Shown: positions 50,701-58,495 of the stretch, one piece after another
Layout: each line of letters opens with the position of its first letter
How positions within the stretch are numbered: the stretch's first letter is position 1
NCBI GenBank assembly: GCA_036768485.1
Contig: JAVLUZ010000259.1
Coordinates: 62,001 to 126,000, forward strand
Reading direction: 5' to 3'
Length of the DNA: 64,000 nt
DNA from: Mermis nigrescens
Taxonomy: Eukaryota; Nematoda; Enoplea; Mermithida; Mermithidae
Notes under the pieces: model-generated
Database searches by the model: none
The model's input: the letters and a program-made list of their open reading frames with translations, nothing else
Told to the model about the DNA's origin: nothing
Translations under genes and position numbers: made by a program

Positions 50701-52207
50701 AGAAGCCGCTATATACTCGAAATCTTATTTCTTTTTAGATTTGTGTAGTTATGCCATTGGTTTTGTAACTTAATGTGTAATTACTCATTTTTCCTTCATG
50801 ACTAAGATTATACTGGTACAACTTAGGCTATATGTATTCTTATGGCTATGCACTGAAAAATATCAATGAATCGCTTCCTCCATTATAATGAACCAGTGCT
50901 TGTCGAATGCTTAAAACGTCGGAATTTAAAATCAAGTGGGCGACTACCGTAGATGGGCGTACACGCTGGAAAGTTCACGCCCTAATCAAGCACCCTTACA
51001 ATATGAGTAGGCCACCCTGAATGGGCGCAGTGGCGCAGCTGTTGGGGGTGTGAGGGTGGGGGACTGGAGGGTGACTAGTCACCGCAAAATTTTAGAAAAA
51101 AGAGAATTTTTCACAGGGGCCCCCAAAGGAAAAATGAAAATTTAAAAGTTCATCAGAAAGACCGCTTAAATACATTTTAACAGACTTTTGAATTAATAAG
51201 CATAGAATTTTCGGCTGCCGCGCATTTTTCTTTACATGCGGCATATTTCAAAATATTTTTAACATAATTTAATAAAACACCATTATTTTTGTCTATCTGC
51301 GAGGTTGTTGAGATATCAGACTTCAAAATTTTCGCCACCCCAAACTGAAAAGCTTAGCTACGCTCCTGGATGAGCGGCCAACCAACATGAGCGGCCAAGC
51401 TGGACGGCCGCTTGGGCACAACTCGGTCGCAATTGCTTATGCTCGAGCATAGCGCCTATCGCGGTTCAGGAGATATTCAAAAACAGTATGCTCACAGATA
51501 AGGCTTTTCTATAAAAAAGACTGAATATTGATCTGGTTTAATCGTATGAAGAAGTAAAGGTTCAATATATCTTTCGCCGACTTAAACTTAACGTTTTCGG
51601 TTAGTTGAGGTGGTTTTCGGCAATGAAAATTTTCTACTCATTTGAAATTAATTTCATTTAATTGAGGTGCATACATAATTACTGCAGATTACCAGCTTAT
51701 TGTCAAAAAATTTCAGAGGTGTGCTTAGATAAAGGGAGGTAGACCATATCCGAGTCGATTTTCTATTCTGTGACGTATAAGTCATAAGTTAATAAAACTG
51801 TTAGATAGAATTTAGGTCCAAATCTTCTGTGTTCATCTGTCAAAGTAGATATGAGAGTATAACGCCAAGGCATACATAATTGAAAGTTTAAACTTAACAT
51901 TTATGTATACACTTTGATGTTTAAGGCCATACAGATGTCTTTCAAAAATATTTCGGCTCAAACCGTTGAACGAATAGGTACATACCTTTACGTTTCTTGA
52001 TCATTAGCCTCGAATGACGGCATTTCTTATTGTTGCATGCTTAATTTAATATACAGATACTTTAATTTAAATAAGTCTATTGCTTATTTTTATCATTGTC
52101 ATGGTTTTAAGGCCTATCGAGAGTACGTTAAACGAAGTGGACCTGAGCAGCCATTGCCTGCGCTGAACATGACTAACGAACAAGCGTTTTTTGTCAGTTT
52201 TTCACAA
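28832..52207 (+). CDS. M13 metallopeptidase (neprilysin-like) gene, 13 exons seen, frame broken twice
   Basis: Neprilysin-family (M13) enzymes are type II membrane zinc peptidases that cleave small peptides outside the cell. The thirteen exons recognised give about 595 residues of a usual 700-780, in the correct family order and with matching intron phases. They include Gly-Gly-Trp-Pro-Leu, Asn-Ala-Phe-Tyr (substrate binding), His-Glu-Leu-Thr-His (zinc and catalysis) and Glu-Asn-Ile-Ala-Asp (third zinc ligand). Not found are the anchor exon(s) before 28832 and the exons after 52207 with the substrate-binding Arg-Pro-Glu region and C-terminal Cys-x-x-Trp. Two indels (about 40651 and 47974-47982) break the frame and one intron acceptor (about 52104) looks lost. 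The locus is therefore a pseudogene, or carries homopolymer-type sequencing errors. Introns are packed with repeats. Confidence 0.85.
28979..29060. repeat. (TG)n microsatellite in M13 intron
   Basis: About 40 TG units with one CG interruption. Confidence 0.95.
29061..30765. other. M13 intron, no further feature
   Basis: AT-rich intron sequence. Short ORFs have no recognisable homology. Confidence 0.4.
30766..33330 (+). repeat. ~2.6-kb dispersed repeat, copy 2 (in M13 intron)
   Basis: Same order as 21331-24075: AGCGCGTACCTATA, CCCCTACAGCTATGACGGG, several TGTAAAGTTTACACT units, then an inverted repeat (arms about 32635-32830 and 33120-33330) with GCAAAGAAAAATGCTCCGATGG and its complement. 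It contains a short (ATCAT)n run at 31325-31347. Its right end stops 80 bp before an M13 exon. Confidence 0.65.
33410..33493 (+). CDS. M13 exon b: ...KQIFRKCMDK segment
   Basis: Acceptor ...ATTTTTTCAG, donor GTAATC. Encodes Leu-Leu-Glu-Ala-Asn...Ala-Ile-Arg-Ile-Thr-Lys-Gln-Ile-Phe-Arg-Lys-Cys-Met-Asp, the conserved (Ala-x-x-Lys-x-x-Tyr-x-x-Cys-Met) block of M13 peptidases with its structural Cys. Phase 1 in, phase 1 out. Confidence 0.85.
34150..34640 (+). repeat. Two tandem copies of dispersed family-2 repeat
   Basis: Each unit reads roughly AATTAGAAATTTTTTTGGG...GAAATTGATCAGAAACTGTGGATTAA...CCCAAAAAGCTCACTAACCGAC. The first begins CAGACATGCAAGCCGGGGG. Related copies lie at 18.6, 45.9, 52.6 and 63.4 kb and in the foldback arms at 36.2-36.95 kb. 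Intronic. Confidence 0.6.
34755..34960 (+). CDS. M13 exon c: RRIGGWPLL / FGIDPFF segment
   Basis: Acceptor ...TTCTTTTTCAG, donor GTAAGA. Encodes Ile-Gly-Gly-Trp-Pro-Leu-Leu, then Gln-Phe-Gly-Ile-Asp-Pro-Phe-Phe and Val-Ser-Thr-Asp-Met-Lys-Asn-Val-Ser-Lys, all diagnostic blocks of the N-terminal M13 domain. 206 nt, phase 1 in, phase 0 out. Confidence 0.93.
35553..35785. repeat. (ATT)n microsatellite, imperfect
   Basis: About 230 bp of ATT units with ATC and GTT interruptions, in an M13 intron. The Ile- and Asn-rich open frames are artefacts. Confidence 0.95.
36081..37195. mobile_element. Foldback element with minisatellite ends (FB1)
   Basis: Outer arrays of GTCCCA-type sub-repeats (36081-36180) face complementary GTGGGACTGTTGGGAC arrays (36957-37195). 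Inside them single-copy arms also match in inverse (GAGTCAGTCGATAA against TTATCGACTGACT, AATTATTGATTTTCGTC against GACGAAAATAAATAATT, CCGGCAGACTCTCC-like against CCGGCGAACTCTCC), meeting at a ~65-bp centre near 36590. No protein is encoded. The form recalls foldback transposons, whose long inverted repeats contain tandem sub-repeats. Two inverted family-2 repeat copies would be the alternative. Confidence 0.7.
37727..37938 (+). repeat. Recent 106-bp tandem duplication
   Basis: GCATTTGTCCTTTTGAGGGT...GAGTTAAATA occurs twice in direct tandem with only a few differences (for example CTCATGTG/CTCACGTG and GGTCAATA/GGACAAAA). Intronic. Confidence 0.85.
38426..38722 (+). CDS. M13 exon d: LGLGSGTRDIYLNET to TLGKL
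   Basis: Acceptor ...CCTCTAG, donor GTAATT. Encodes Leu-Gly-Leu-Gly...Arg-Asp-Ile-Tyr-Leu-Asn-Glu-Thr (the usual Leu-Gly-Leu-Pro-Ser-Arg-Asp-Tyr-Tyr-Leu), a helical stretch, Phe-Glu-Thr-Arg-Leu-Ala-Asn-Ile-Thr and the Thr-Leu-Gly-Lys-Leu block. 297 nt, phase 0 at both ends. Confidence 0.92.
38723..40162. other. M13 intron, no feature recognised
   Basis: AT-rich intron. Open frames at 39262-39477 and 39769-39972 share a TAAACGGAGGGATAT motif in inverse orientation but no known domain. Confidence 0.4.
40163..40311 (+). CDS. M13 exon e: VNWTEYM...EPEYFQKLDKLL
   Basis: Acceptor ...CTATCGTAG, donor GTAATA. Encodes Val-Asn-Trp-Thr-Glu-Tyr-Met...His-Glu-Pro-Glu-Tyr-Phe-Gln-Lys-Leu, the family block (Ile-Asn-Trp-x-x-Tyr ... 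Pro-x-Tyr-x-x-x-Leu). 149 nt, phase 0 in, phase 2 out (Arg codon split). Confidence 0.92.
40615..40697 (+). CDS. M13 exon f: NYVIWHVV, with frameshift
   Basis: Acceptor ...ATTATTTCAG, donor GTATGT. The first half reads Arg-Glu-Ile-Leu-Asn-Tyr-Val-Ile-Trp-His-Val-Val (family Asn-Tyr-x-x-Trp-Arg). The second half, Ala-Thr-Asp-Phe-Phe-Asp-Glu-Arg-Phe-Glu-Asp-Ala-Asn-Gln, is in another frame. The 83-nt length does not fit between phase 2 in and phase 0 out by one base, so there is one extra base (or two lost) near 40651-40657. This disables the product unless it is a sequencing error. Confidence 0.82.
41110..41810. repeat. (AAT)n compound microsatellite, ~700 bp
   Basis: AAT units with AAC, GAT and ATT interruptions inside an M13 intron. 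Open frames here are artefacts. Confidence 0.95.
41949..42185 (+). CDS. M13 exon g: WKTCIGFAGIMDMAYGAMYV, GC donor
   Basis: Acceptor ...TTATTCAG. Encodes Val-Tyr-Arg-Gly...Arg-Trp-Lys-Thr-Cys, Met-Asp-Met-Ala-Tyr-Gly-Ala-Met-Tyr-Val, Leu-Asp-Arg-Leu-Asp-Trp-Met-Asp and Phe-Ala-Leu-Lys-Lys. Continuity with the next exon (Leu-Lys-Lys then Val-Lys-Tyr-Val) demands a splice after AAG at 42185, where the intron starts GCAAGA, so it is a GC-AG intron. 237 nt, phase 0 at both ends. Confidence 0.9.
43261..43338 (+). CDS. M13 exon h: VAFPDFVLNDTSLDSFYKN
   Basis: Acceptor ...TTAATTTCAG, donor GTAAGT. A 26-codon exon matching the Lys-Ile-Gly-Tyr-Pro-Asp-x-Ile...Leu-x-x-Tyr-Tyr block of the family. Phase 0 at both ends. 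Confidence 0.9.
43896..44070 (+). CDS. M13 exon i: SPAVVNAFY substrate-binding segment
   Basis: The acceptor is placed at ...GGTCTCTTAAG because it keeps phase 0 and gives Leu-Thr-Trp-Ser-Glu-Glu-Asp. The later AG at 43907 would hit a stop. Donor GTTAAT. Encodes a helix, then Phe-Ser-Pro-Ala-Val-Val-Asn-Ala-Phe-Tyr, the Asn-Ala-(Phe/Tyr)-Tyr motif that binds the substrate backbone in M13 enzymes. 175 nt, phase 1 out. Confidence 0.88.
44140..44191 (+). CDS. M13 exon j: LLAGILRRPLF
   Basis: Acceptor ...TTTCTACAG, donor GTAAGG. Encodes Leu-Leu-Ala-Gly-Ile-Leu-Arg-Arg-Pro-Leu-Phe-Asp and Phe-Pro-Lys, the counterpart of Phe-Pro-Ala-Gly-Ile-Leu-Gln-Pro-Pro-Phe-Phe. The substitutions at Phe-Pro and Gln-Pro are unusual for an active family member. 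Phase 1 in, phase 2 out. Confidence 0.88.
44550..44780. repeat. Cluster of AAGCACGTGCTTAAG-type palindromic units
   Basis: Variants of TTAAGCACGTGCTTAA recur about every 20-30 bases (AACGTGCTTTGATTAAG, AGCACGTGCTTATAAG, ACGTGCTTAAATC, AGTTCGTGCTTAACTTAAGC). A second cluster lies at 47605-47860 in the same large intron. Confidence 0.65.
44781..46337. other. M13 intron, no exon recognised
   Basis: AT-rich. 45880-46080 resembles the family-2 dispersed repeat (CAGAAACTGTGAATTAGC...AAAAAAGCACTGACCGACC). No coding feature supported. Confidence 0.4.
46338..46583 (+). mobile_element. hAT MITE (family 1), intact, exact target duplication
   Basis: A 246-bp copy from CATACCTGGGCGTGG to GCCCACCTATG, flanked by perfect GTACTGAA octamers (46330-46337 and 46584-46591) that match nTnnnnAn. 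It lies in an M13 intron and is among the least decayed copies. Confidence 0.9.
47130..47470 (+). repeat. Dispersed repeat related to the 61-kb family
   Basis: Shares ...ACGACTTGTTATACGTTTTTAGCG, CACTTATTAAAAATTTTCGGG and the CCTCCCAGAATTTCC end with the family at 60.76-61.5 kb. Intronic. Confidence 0.45.
47605..47860. repeat. Second cluster of AAGCACGTGCTTAAG-type palindromic units
   Basis: Units include AAGCATGTGCTTAC, AAGCACAAGCTTAAG, AAAGCACGTGCTTAAG and TACTTAAGCACC, interspersed with TTTATTGCAAC motifs. It ends about 60 bp before the zinc-motif exon. Confidence 0.65.
47921..47987 (+). CDS. M13 exon k: HELTH zinc-binding motif, 2-nt insertion
   Basis: Acceptor ...AAAACTTCAG, donor GTGGGA. 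Encodes Tyr-Ile-Asn-Met-Ala-Ile-Gly-Ala-Val-Leu-Gly-His-Glu-Leu-Thr-His-Gly-Phe, with the two zinc His and the catalytic Glu intact. The family continues Asp-Asp-x-Gly. Here the bases TTTGGATTGATCAAG give Gly-Leu-Ile-Lys, but removing one G and one T (both in doubled letters, 47974-47982) restores that sequence and also the phase-1 junction needed by the next exon. The insertion shifts everything downstream, so it is a disabling mutation or a double homopolymer error. Confidence 0.9.
48035..48300. repeat. Minisatellite, ~20-bp GTGGCCGACTGTACCGG-type units
   Basis: About ten diverged units (GACAGTCCCGGGT, GGGTGGCCGACAAATGG, AAGTGGCCGACTGTACCGG) starting 50 bp into the intron after the zinc-motif exon. 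It resembles the minisatellites that form foldback ends elsewhere, but no inverted partner was recognised. Confidence 0.7.
48301..50221. other. M13 intron, no exon recognised
   Basis: AT-rich. A 70-codon open frame at 49332-49544 has no recognisable domain. Confidence 0.4.
50222..50399 (+). CDS. M13 exon l: SQFDNLG...ENIADNGG
   Basis: Acceptor ...GTGTTTTTCAG. Encodes Ser-Gln-Phe-Asp-Asn-Leu-Gly-Tyr-Leu-Lys-Asp-Trp-Trp, Cys-Met-Ile-Asn-Gln-Tyr and Gly-Glu-Asn-Ile-Ala-Asp-Asn-Gly-Gly, carrying the third zinc ligand Glu and the adjacent catalytic-site Asp of M13 enzymes. Needs phase 1 in. The donor is GTTCTG at 50400, or alternatively GTGGGT at 50396. Confidence 0.92.
50460..51430. repeat. Degenerate GGTGGCCGCCCATCC-type sub-repeats in M13 intron
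   Basis: CCATCCAGGGTGGCCGCCCATCCAG (50478-50502) has partly inverted counterparts around 51005-51020 and 51365-51420 (GGATGAGCGGCCAACC, GAGCGGCCAAGCTGG). This may be a decayed foldback. Otherwise no feature. Confidence 0.35.
52112..52207 (+). CDS. M13 exon m: AYREYVKRSGPEQPLPALN
   Basis: Encodes Ala-Tyr-Arg-Glu-Tyr...Leu-Pro-Ala-Leu-Asn-Met-Thr-Asn-Glu-Gln-Ala-Phe-Phe-Val-Ser-Phe-Ser-Gln, the block before Trp-Cys in M13 peptidases. Donor GTATCA. The left edge is uncertain: AAG at 52111 gives the wrong phase. The phase-correct site would be at 52104/52105, where GG stands instead of AG, so the acceptor may be mutated. Confidence 0.85.
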
Positions 52208-53560
52208 GTATCAGAGTTTTATCTTAGAATACTTTTTCTACTTGTACAAATGTATGGAAATGCTGGTGGAGCACACATACACTACGGTGGATCTGAGAGG
52301 AGACAAGAAATGAGTCGTGGCTAAGCATGATCGCTTTGAAGGGGTCATATGAGTCTTTTTTAAGCAAGCACAAACGCTAGAATAGCTTAAAACAACATTA
52401 ATCTGATCTTTCTAGTCTAAGTTATGCGTTTTGCGGAAAAATTTCGATATTTCATGTATGCTTGACTCAGTTTTGCCTTTCGTCCATAATCTTCTTTCTC
52501 CTTCTGAGGGTTCAGGGCCCTCCTTCTCTACATTTACGTCTATTCACGGCACTCTTGACCAGACATGCGCGTGGGGATTAGGGGCGTCTCTAGACCCTCA
52601 GAATAGAAAAATGAGAAATTTTTTTCGGGAAAATGAGGCAAAATGAAAAAAATTAAACAAAATCTGAGTTATAACGTATGTATTTTAATGCCATTTTAAT
52701 GCTTATACCAGTTTTGGAGATCATCCTGCGGCCCAAAAAAGCTGAAATTTCGCCCTCCCCACCCCAGATCGGCCATGTTGTGCTCATGACTACCGTAGGC
52801 CAAAGTTATTCAGCGAAAACGTTAATGTACACGAACGGCAATGAGTTTTGCGTTCTGGCTTTCATAACATTCCTGAATCCATTTTTATTTCAAATGCGAA
52901 CGATTCCGTAATTCTAAAATTTTTTCAGCTTTAAGACGAATATTTCATGGCTCGTACAAAAATTCGTACAACAAAAAGTAGTGATGTTATAACTCCTTAT
53001 TCAGTCATTTCGCAGAAATAACTTTGCATTTTATAATTGTTTTTGTCTATTGCGCAGCCCTATCGAAGCGATTTACACCAAATCCGCGCTTAACTAATTG
53101 AATCATCAGTAATAAGGACCTTCTTTCGCGTATATTTTCAAAATTCTCAATATTTAAATAAATATTGAGCTAAAAATAATTGGTAAGATTCCACAAACCA
53201 AAACGTTATTTTGTCTACAGATAACGAATTTTCGGAACAAATTATTATTAGGAAATCTGAGAAACGGCTCCACGTTAAGATCCTGAATATATTATCGGAC
53301 TTAACCCTTCTTAAAAATCGTTCAATCAAAAATGCAGTTTTTATATAAATATGCTTTTAGTTGTACCAGAAACTTGATTATTTGACGTGTCTTTTTCATA
53401 TATTTACATCTGCAATTAACCTTCATTTAGCTAAATTATCTCAACAGTAATTGGCAGATTTATGAATTGCATAATTTTTTGTATTTAACTAAAGTTTTTT
53501 AGTCTCCTACGCAATGTATACTGATTTGCTATAAAATTATCGTTCGATCTCAACTTGGCG
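52208..53560. other. Downstream of last recognised M13 exon
   Basis: No exon for the Trp-Cys...Arg-Pro-Glu block or the C-terminal Cys-x-x-Trp was recognised here or further right. 52540-52800 is a family-2 repeat (starting GACCAGACATGCGCGTGGGG). Confidence 0.45.
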
Positions 53561-54325
53561 CGCATGTTTTAACGGTAACGTCCTAACATGGCCACCAGTC
53601 CCAACACAGCCACCGTCCCAACACGGCCACCGAAATTCCCAACACGGCCACCGTCTCAACACGGCCACCGTCCCAACACGGGCACCGTCCCAACACGGCC
53701 ACCGTCCTAACACGGCCACCGTCCCAACACGGCCACCGTTCCAACACGGCCACCGTCCCAACATGGCCACCGTCCCAATATGGCCACCGTCTTAACAAAG
53801 CCACTGTCTCAACAAGGCCACCACCACACGTGGGCGTGGGGGTTTGGGGGTATGCACCCACAGGAGTTCGGATACCCCCCAGAAACCAAAATACCCCCCT
53901 AGAATTCAATTTTTGGGAATTTTTTTGCTTTTTTCGCGATTTTTTTATGCCACTAGATAGTGCTCGATGAGAAACGTTGGAAAATGGTGTTTCCTTCGCC
54001 ATACCACCATTTTTAAGACCATTTTTTGATCTTTGAAAAAGTTTGCACCCCTCTCCCCAGAATTTTGGTATGTATAGCCATGTCTAATTACCTTCCAGTA
54101 ATTAACTATTAATACATACTTAATTTATTAAAATACAGTGATAGTGGCCTTGTTGAGACAATGGCTTTGTTGGGACGGTGGCCATATTGGGACGGTGGCC
54201 ATGTTGGGACGGTGGCCGTGTTGGAACGGTGGCCGTGTTGGGACGGTGGCCGTGTTGGGACGGTGCCCGTGTTGGGACGGTGGCCGTGTTGGGACTGGTG
54301 GCCATGTTGGGACACAATCGTTTTA
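53560..54325. mobile_element. Foldback-like pair of 17-bp minisatellites (FB2)
   Basis: Left array 53580-53815: about 13 units of CGTCCCAACACGGCCAC. Right array 54140-54315: about 10 units of the reverse complement (GTGGCCGTGTTGGGACG). The 325-bp spacer contains a hAT MITE (53825-54072). Because 17 is not a multiple of 3, the long open frames through the arrays cycle through reading frames and are artefacts. Confidence 0.8.
53825..54072 (+). mobile_element. hAT MITE (family 1) between inverted arrays
   Basis: Begins CACACGTGGGCGTGGGGG and follows the family to AGAATTTTGGT, then loses the GCTGCCCACCTATG end, so no target duplication can be scored. Confidence 0.75.
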
Positions 54326-54530
54326 ACTTGGCTCATATCTGAACTTGACGCATGTCTAAACTTGGCGCCCATCTAAACTTGGCGCCTATTTTAACTTGAA
54401 GCATATATAAACTTGGGCCTATTGTTACAGGTCTCAATTGTGACTGAGCATGGCGCATGTCTCAACTTGGCGCATTTATGAACTTAATGCATGTCTGAGC
54501 TTGGCGCATATCTATTTTTGGCGCATGAAA
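54325..54530 (+). repeat. Minisatellite AACTTGGCGCATGTCT, left arm of FB3
   Basis: About nine diverged ~20-bp units (AACTTGGCGCATGTCTNA). The interior sequence CAATTGTGACTGAGCATGGCGC is matched in inverse at 60330-60350, which makes this the left arm of an inverted pair spanning 5.7 kb. Confidence 0.7.
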
Positions 54531-55350
54531 ATGGATAGAGGTGTAGGCATAAGGGGAGGAAAGGGCAGCCCTCCCCTGTAGGTTTGATTAGCATCTGGTC
54601 AGAAAAAATAGTGATCCACTACCTGAATGTTTAGGGGTTACCATACACGCGCACGAGGGCAGATTTATGGGAGGGTACAGGGGGCCGCTTTTGTCCAGCA
54701 AGATAAAGATTGGACATGTAATTTGCAATGATTTTTGGCTTTTGATGATTACAAATTCTCAAATTGTTCCGGCGTCGGAAATACCGTTCTATTTACTTTT
54801 TCTTGCTAAAATCAGACAAATTTAATCATTTTCTGCACAGAATCCGCATAAATCTCGTGAATTTTCAAAAAAATTTCGCGCTTAGTGGTTTAGAATAAAA
54901 GTATATGATGCAAAACGCCGGAAAAACTTTATTTTGAACGTGTAAGGTAAATATTTGGACCTATTTTATAACATTTTTCGAAAAAGTCAAGATACCACCC
55001 CTATTTACGGAAATCCTAGATCCGCTATGTACGCACACCATGGAAATTTCGGGTAGGGATGGAAAATATTTTCTAAAGTACTTGTTTCGGGGCCCAGAAA
55101 CGCTAGATACAAATCAAAAACATCATTTTTCAGCTTTTCTTTATAAGCTTTTACTTCTTAGGTGACTAAAACTTGTAATTTTTTCAAAAAGGAAAATATT
55201 CAATAAAATTAAATATAACGTAGAAAAAATGGCCGTTTGGCGGAAGCGCCGGTGAAATAGGAACTTTTCACCGAAAATATCGCTCAAAGACTAAAAAATT
55301 GAAATATTATGATCTTATAAATAGAAGCTCCACTAATTCATAACATATAC
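54531..55350. other. No gene recognised
   Basis: AT-rich. 55235-55260 has the GGCGGAAGCGCC palindromic signature of the dispersed family. Otherwise nothing seen. Confidence 0.35.
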
Positions 55351-56531
55351 TAGTGATGTAAAAGATCATCTGGATCTGATCTTTTTATCCAGATTCAGAT
55401 CCAGATCCAGATAATCTGGATCTGGATCTGGTTATTTTCTGATCTGGCTATCTGATCTGGATCTGTATCTGCCAGAAATTTAGAACCTGATCTTTATCTG
55501 GATCTGGATCTGTTTAGTCAAGTAATATCTGGTTAAACAGATCAGGAAGTTATTTTTCAGCGATGGTATCCTTTCTGTTTTACGATTTCATATGGGTAGG
55601 TTAGCCTTTCATGCACGTGGGGGCGTCTGCTGGTTTTGACCTTTGACCCCCAGTTCCGTGCTACCCCCCCCTTCAGAATGGCCAAAAAGTGCCGCTGACC
55701 CCCCATAATTTTTTGGTTTTAGAAAAATTTTTAAAGCTCTGCAGAAAAGTAACTTAAGTGATAAATATGTATTAAAGGTTGTTTTTTCACATAAATGATC
55801 ATCAGAATGGACCTCTGAGAGACTTTTTTGCCTAAAAATGAGAAAATTTTGAATTTTTTTTGTCGTGTTTAGGACGTCGGAACAGATTGAAAGACACCAA
55901 TTAAAATAATATTACCTTGTTTAAAATTAACCAACATTGTATTTAAATTTGAATTATTTGTTGATTAAAATTGTTGTTGATGTCTGTGAGACAGAAAGGA
56001 ACTTTCAAATAGTACGATAAGTATTCATGAGTGATTATAATTTTAGCAGCAATGTTTAAAAAATTGCATTCGTAATTTGGATTAATGTCGTTTTTGTAAA
56101 AAGCAGACTAAACTGTCTTTTGGTTGACTCAAAAGTCTAAACTTGTGAGCTTTTACTTTTTAGACAATTTTTACTGATATCATTTTTATGTAAAAGCTCT
56201 GAAATGCAAATTTTCCTCGGCTCTGCCCCAGACCCCTCTGTGGGGCTGTTATATTAGTCCCGCCACCCGAGACCCCCCAATCAATCTGGGCTTGGGCGCT
56301 TTACGCCTTCCATTTTAGCAATACAAATTGCTGCACAAAAAATATTTTTATCTGGATCTGGATCTGTATCTGGATCTTTTTAAATTTTGATCTGGCAAAA
56401 CGATCTGAATATGGATCTGGTTATTTTCTGATCTGGTTATCTGATCTGGATCTGGATCTGCCAGAAAATCTGAACCCGATTTTTCATCTGGATCTGGATC
56501 TGGGTAAAAATCTGGATCTTTTACATCACTA
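55351..56531. mobile_element. 1.18-kb non-autonomous TIR element with GATCTG sub-repeats
   Basis: The ends TAGTGATGTAAAAGATC and GATCTTTTACATCACTA are perfect 17-bp terminal inverted repeats. Next to each end lies ~180 bp of (ATCTGG)n / GGATCTGGATCT sub-repeats. TAGTGATG ends resemble hAT termini, but the flanks (ACATATAC, TATATAAC) do not give a clean 8-bp duplication. No transposase is encoded. Confidence 0.82.
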
Positions 56532-57850
56532 TATATAACTATTGAGCTTAATATTTGAAAGCCTGCAACGCGGCATTTTGTAATGCAGTCATATGTTAGG
56601 CATCGGTCATGTAAATATTTTGAACCAACAAAGCGCCCTAAGTTTCATGATGAAATCATGTCACGCTTATGAATTTAATTGCAAAATCCTTTAGAGAAAA
56701 AAAACACAAAAAGGACAGTATATAACCAAACGAATATTGCATTAGCCTAACAAATGCTTCAAGTACGCCAGGTACGCTTGAATTCCTAATAGCACCATGG
56801 CGAAATTTTCACCATTATCTATTTCGGCCCTTCTTGGATATAATGATGTTTTTCTCTGGCTATATTCGTATCAACTTGAACGTATCGGTCTTCTCTGGGC
56901 CTGGGCTTTTTCCCTGCCGCAGTTGTCCACGAACCATTCCAGAATTTGCTCGTTGCTCATTTTTTTCACAATTCACATGATCTTGAGATTTCAGAAGGCA
57001 GTTAAAGCCTCACATGGACGTGGGAAGTTTGGGGAATTTCTAGCCCCTCTCGAGCCTCTCGAGAATATGCTGGACTCACCCAGACCCCTCAGGATTACTA
57101 TTTTTGGTACTTTTTGAATCGGTAAACTTCGGACTTTGGTCGCTGCCCATATATATTTCCAACAAGCAGAATTTGTTTAACCCCCAACAGAATTCGTGAT
57201 CTTTCGCAGAGATTAAAGGATAAGCGTTGTTCTGTCGAGCATTTTTTGGACATGTTTCCGGCTCAAGGTGTCATGTTTTCGGCGTTTCGCGTCATTTTCT
57301 CGATATCTGACCATAGTTCATCAATATAATCACGCTTTACTTATATTTCAGGAATCCTCTAAAATTTTTGTGAAAGAAAGAGCATTATGAAAACGCGTGA
57401 AAGCGGTGTATTTAACGCATAGTCATCGTTTTTCAACACACAGAAGACGCTCAAAAACACTTTTTTGGTTTGATTCCCCTGAATTCACAAGTTCTTAATG
57501 CAGACTCCGTCGGTAAACGGAGGGTTTGGTTGATGAAACCCTCAAACCTCCTTAGAATGGCAGGCGACCTTCCCTGCAGAATGACCCTGACTCCTCCACA
57601 ATTGCCGATTTTGAATATAATAGTAAAAGTGATTTATTTTGACTATTTTTTGTTCAGTGTAATGATTTTTAGAGATTCTTTCAATGATTTCCATGTTTGT
57701 ATATTCTAGAAAAAAGACATATCATCTTAACATCAAAAACAGCATTTTAGACGCGCGACCGTCCTTTTGGTGCACTAAAATTCATTTGTTTTACTTTGAA
57801 AATTAGCGAGGAATCAGATTTCATAAAACACGAGGATATCGAAAAGAATC
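56532..57850. other. No gene recognised; dispersed repeat
   Basis: 57000-57600 is a copy of the dispersed family (TCACATGGACGTGGGAAG..., GTTTTCGGCGTTTCGCG, GAGCATTATGAAAACGCG). The open frames at 56797-57117 and 57470-57709 have no known domain. Confidence 0.4.
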
Positions 57851-58495
57851 TCAACGATAAAGTGTAGCCCTAATTACTGAATATGTTGGCATTAGTGTTC
57901 CGATTTGATTTTGCATTTCAACGACTGGGAATCGTCGAGGAATTTCCGCCAACTTCTCTCGATAAGCTCGTATGGGCTTTGTACCAGTTTCTGCACTTTT
58001 AATCATTTCACGTCGAAGCCCTTTGCTCTCAACTGCAGCCTGATCAATCGGCGCGCAACGTGCATTGTGTCCGTGATCCGGATTTGAGTTAATTCTATTT
58101 CCGTGGACAGTAATACGAGCCATACATGCACGTAGCTGGCCGTCCTACTTTGGGGGGACAAACACCAATCTTAGGGGGTCCGGGGTCCAAAAAGGCCAAA
58201 AATAGCACGAAATAACGTTTGAAAAGTCCTATTTTTTTGGTTTTTTCCTGGGGGGTCCGAACACCCCATTCCCCCAGAGCTACGTGCCTTGAGCCAAAGG
58301 ATTTCCAAAATTACGACAAATGATGCATTTATAATACGTAGCTTCAACTCCTGATGATAATCGCAGTTTTCTTTTTCTTGCACAGAAAAAACCGGAAAAG
58401 CTCTGCTTTCACATACAAGCAATGACATTTTTCCTTGGAAAGAATTTATAAAACGCGCTTCGACAAAATCGTTCATTGTATTTACGAGGAAAGAA
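57851..58495 (-). pseudogene. FLYWCH zinc-finger protein remnant (MULE-type), interrupted by a MITE
   Basis: On the minus strand an N-terminal piece (Phe-Ile-Asn-Ser-Phe-Gln-Gly-Lys-Met-Ser-Leu-Leu-Val, near 58440) shifts frame at an A-rich tract near 58375. It continues Thr-Tyr-Tyr-Lys-Cys-Ile-Ile-Cys-Arg (near 58320), is interrupted at 58287-58128, and resumes Cys-Met-Ala-Arg-Ile-Thr-Val-His...His-Gly-His-Asn. This is the Tyr-Trp-x-Cys...Cys-x-Ala-Arg...His-x-His pattern of FLYWCH fingers. The remainder, ending Met-Pro-Thr-Tyr...Ile-Arg-Ala-Thr-Leu-Tyr-Arg, matches the linker that follows FLYWCH in MULE-derived proteins. It is dead by frameshift and insertion. Confidence 0.72.
58128..58287. 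mobile_element. 160-bp MITE inside the FLYWCH coding remnant
   Basis: The ends GCACGTAGCT and AGCTACGTGC are perfect 10-bp inverted repeats bounding G/C-run-rich sequence. It splits the FLYWCH domain between the two halves of the Cys-x-Ala-Arg motif. A second copy without a clear left terminus lies at 60051-60200. Confidence 0.75.

Noticed and set aside
53580..53820. CRISPR-like array
   Set aside because: Units are contiguous 17-bp repeats without spacers, in a eukaryotic context.
53537..54376. Repeat-protein-like open frames rich in Trp, Cys, Asp and Gly
   Set aside because: They follow the 17-bp minisatellite through all frames on both strands; no start context or domain.
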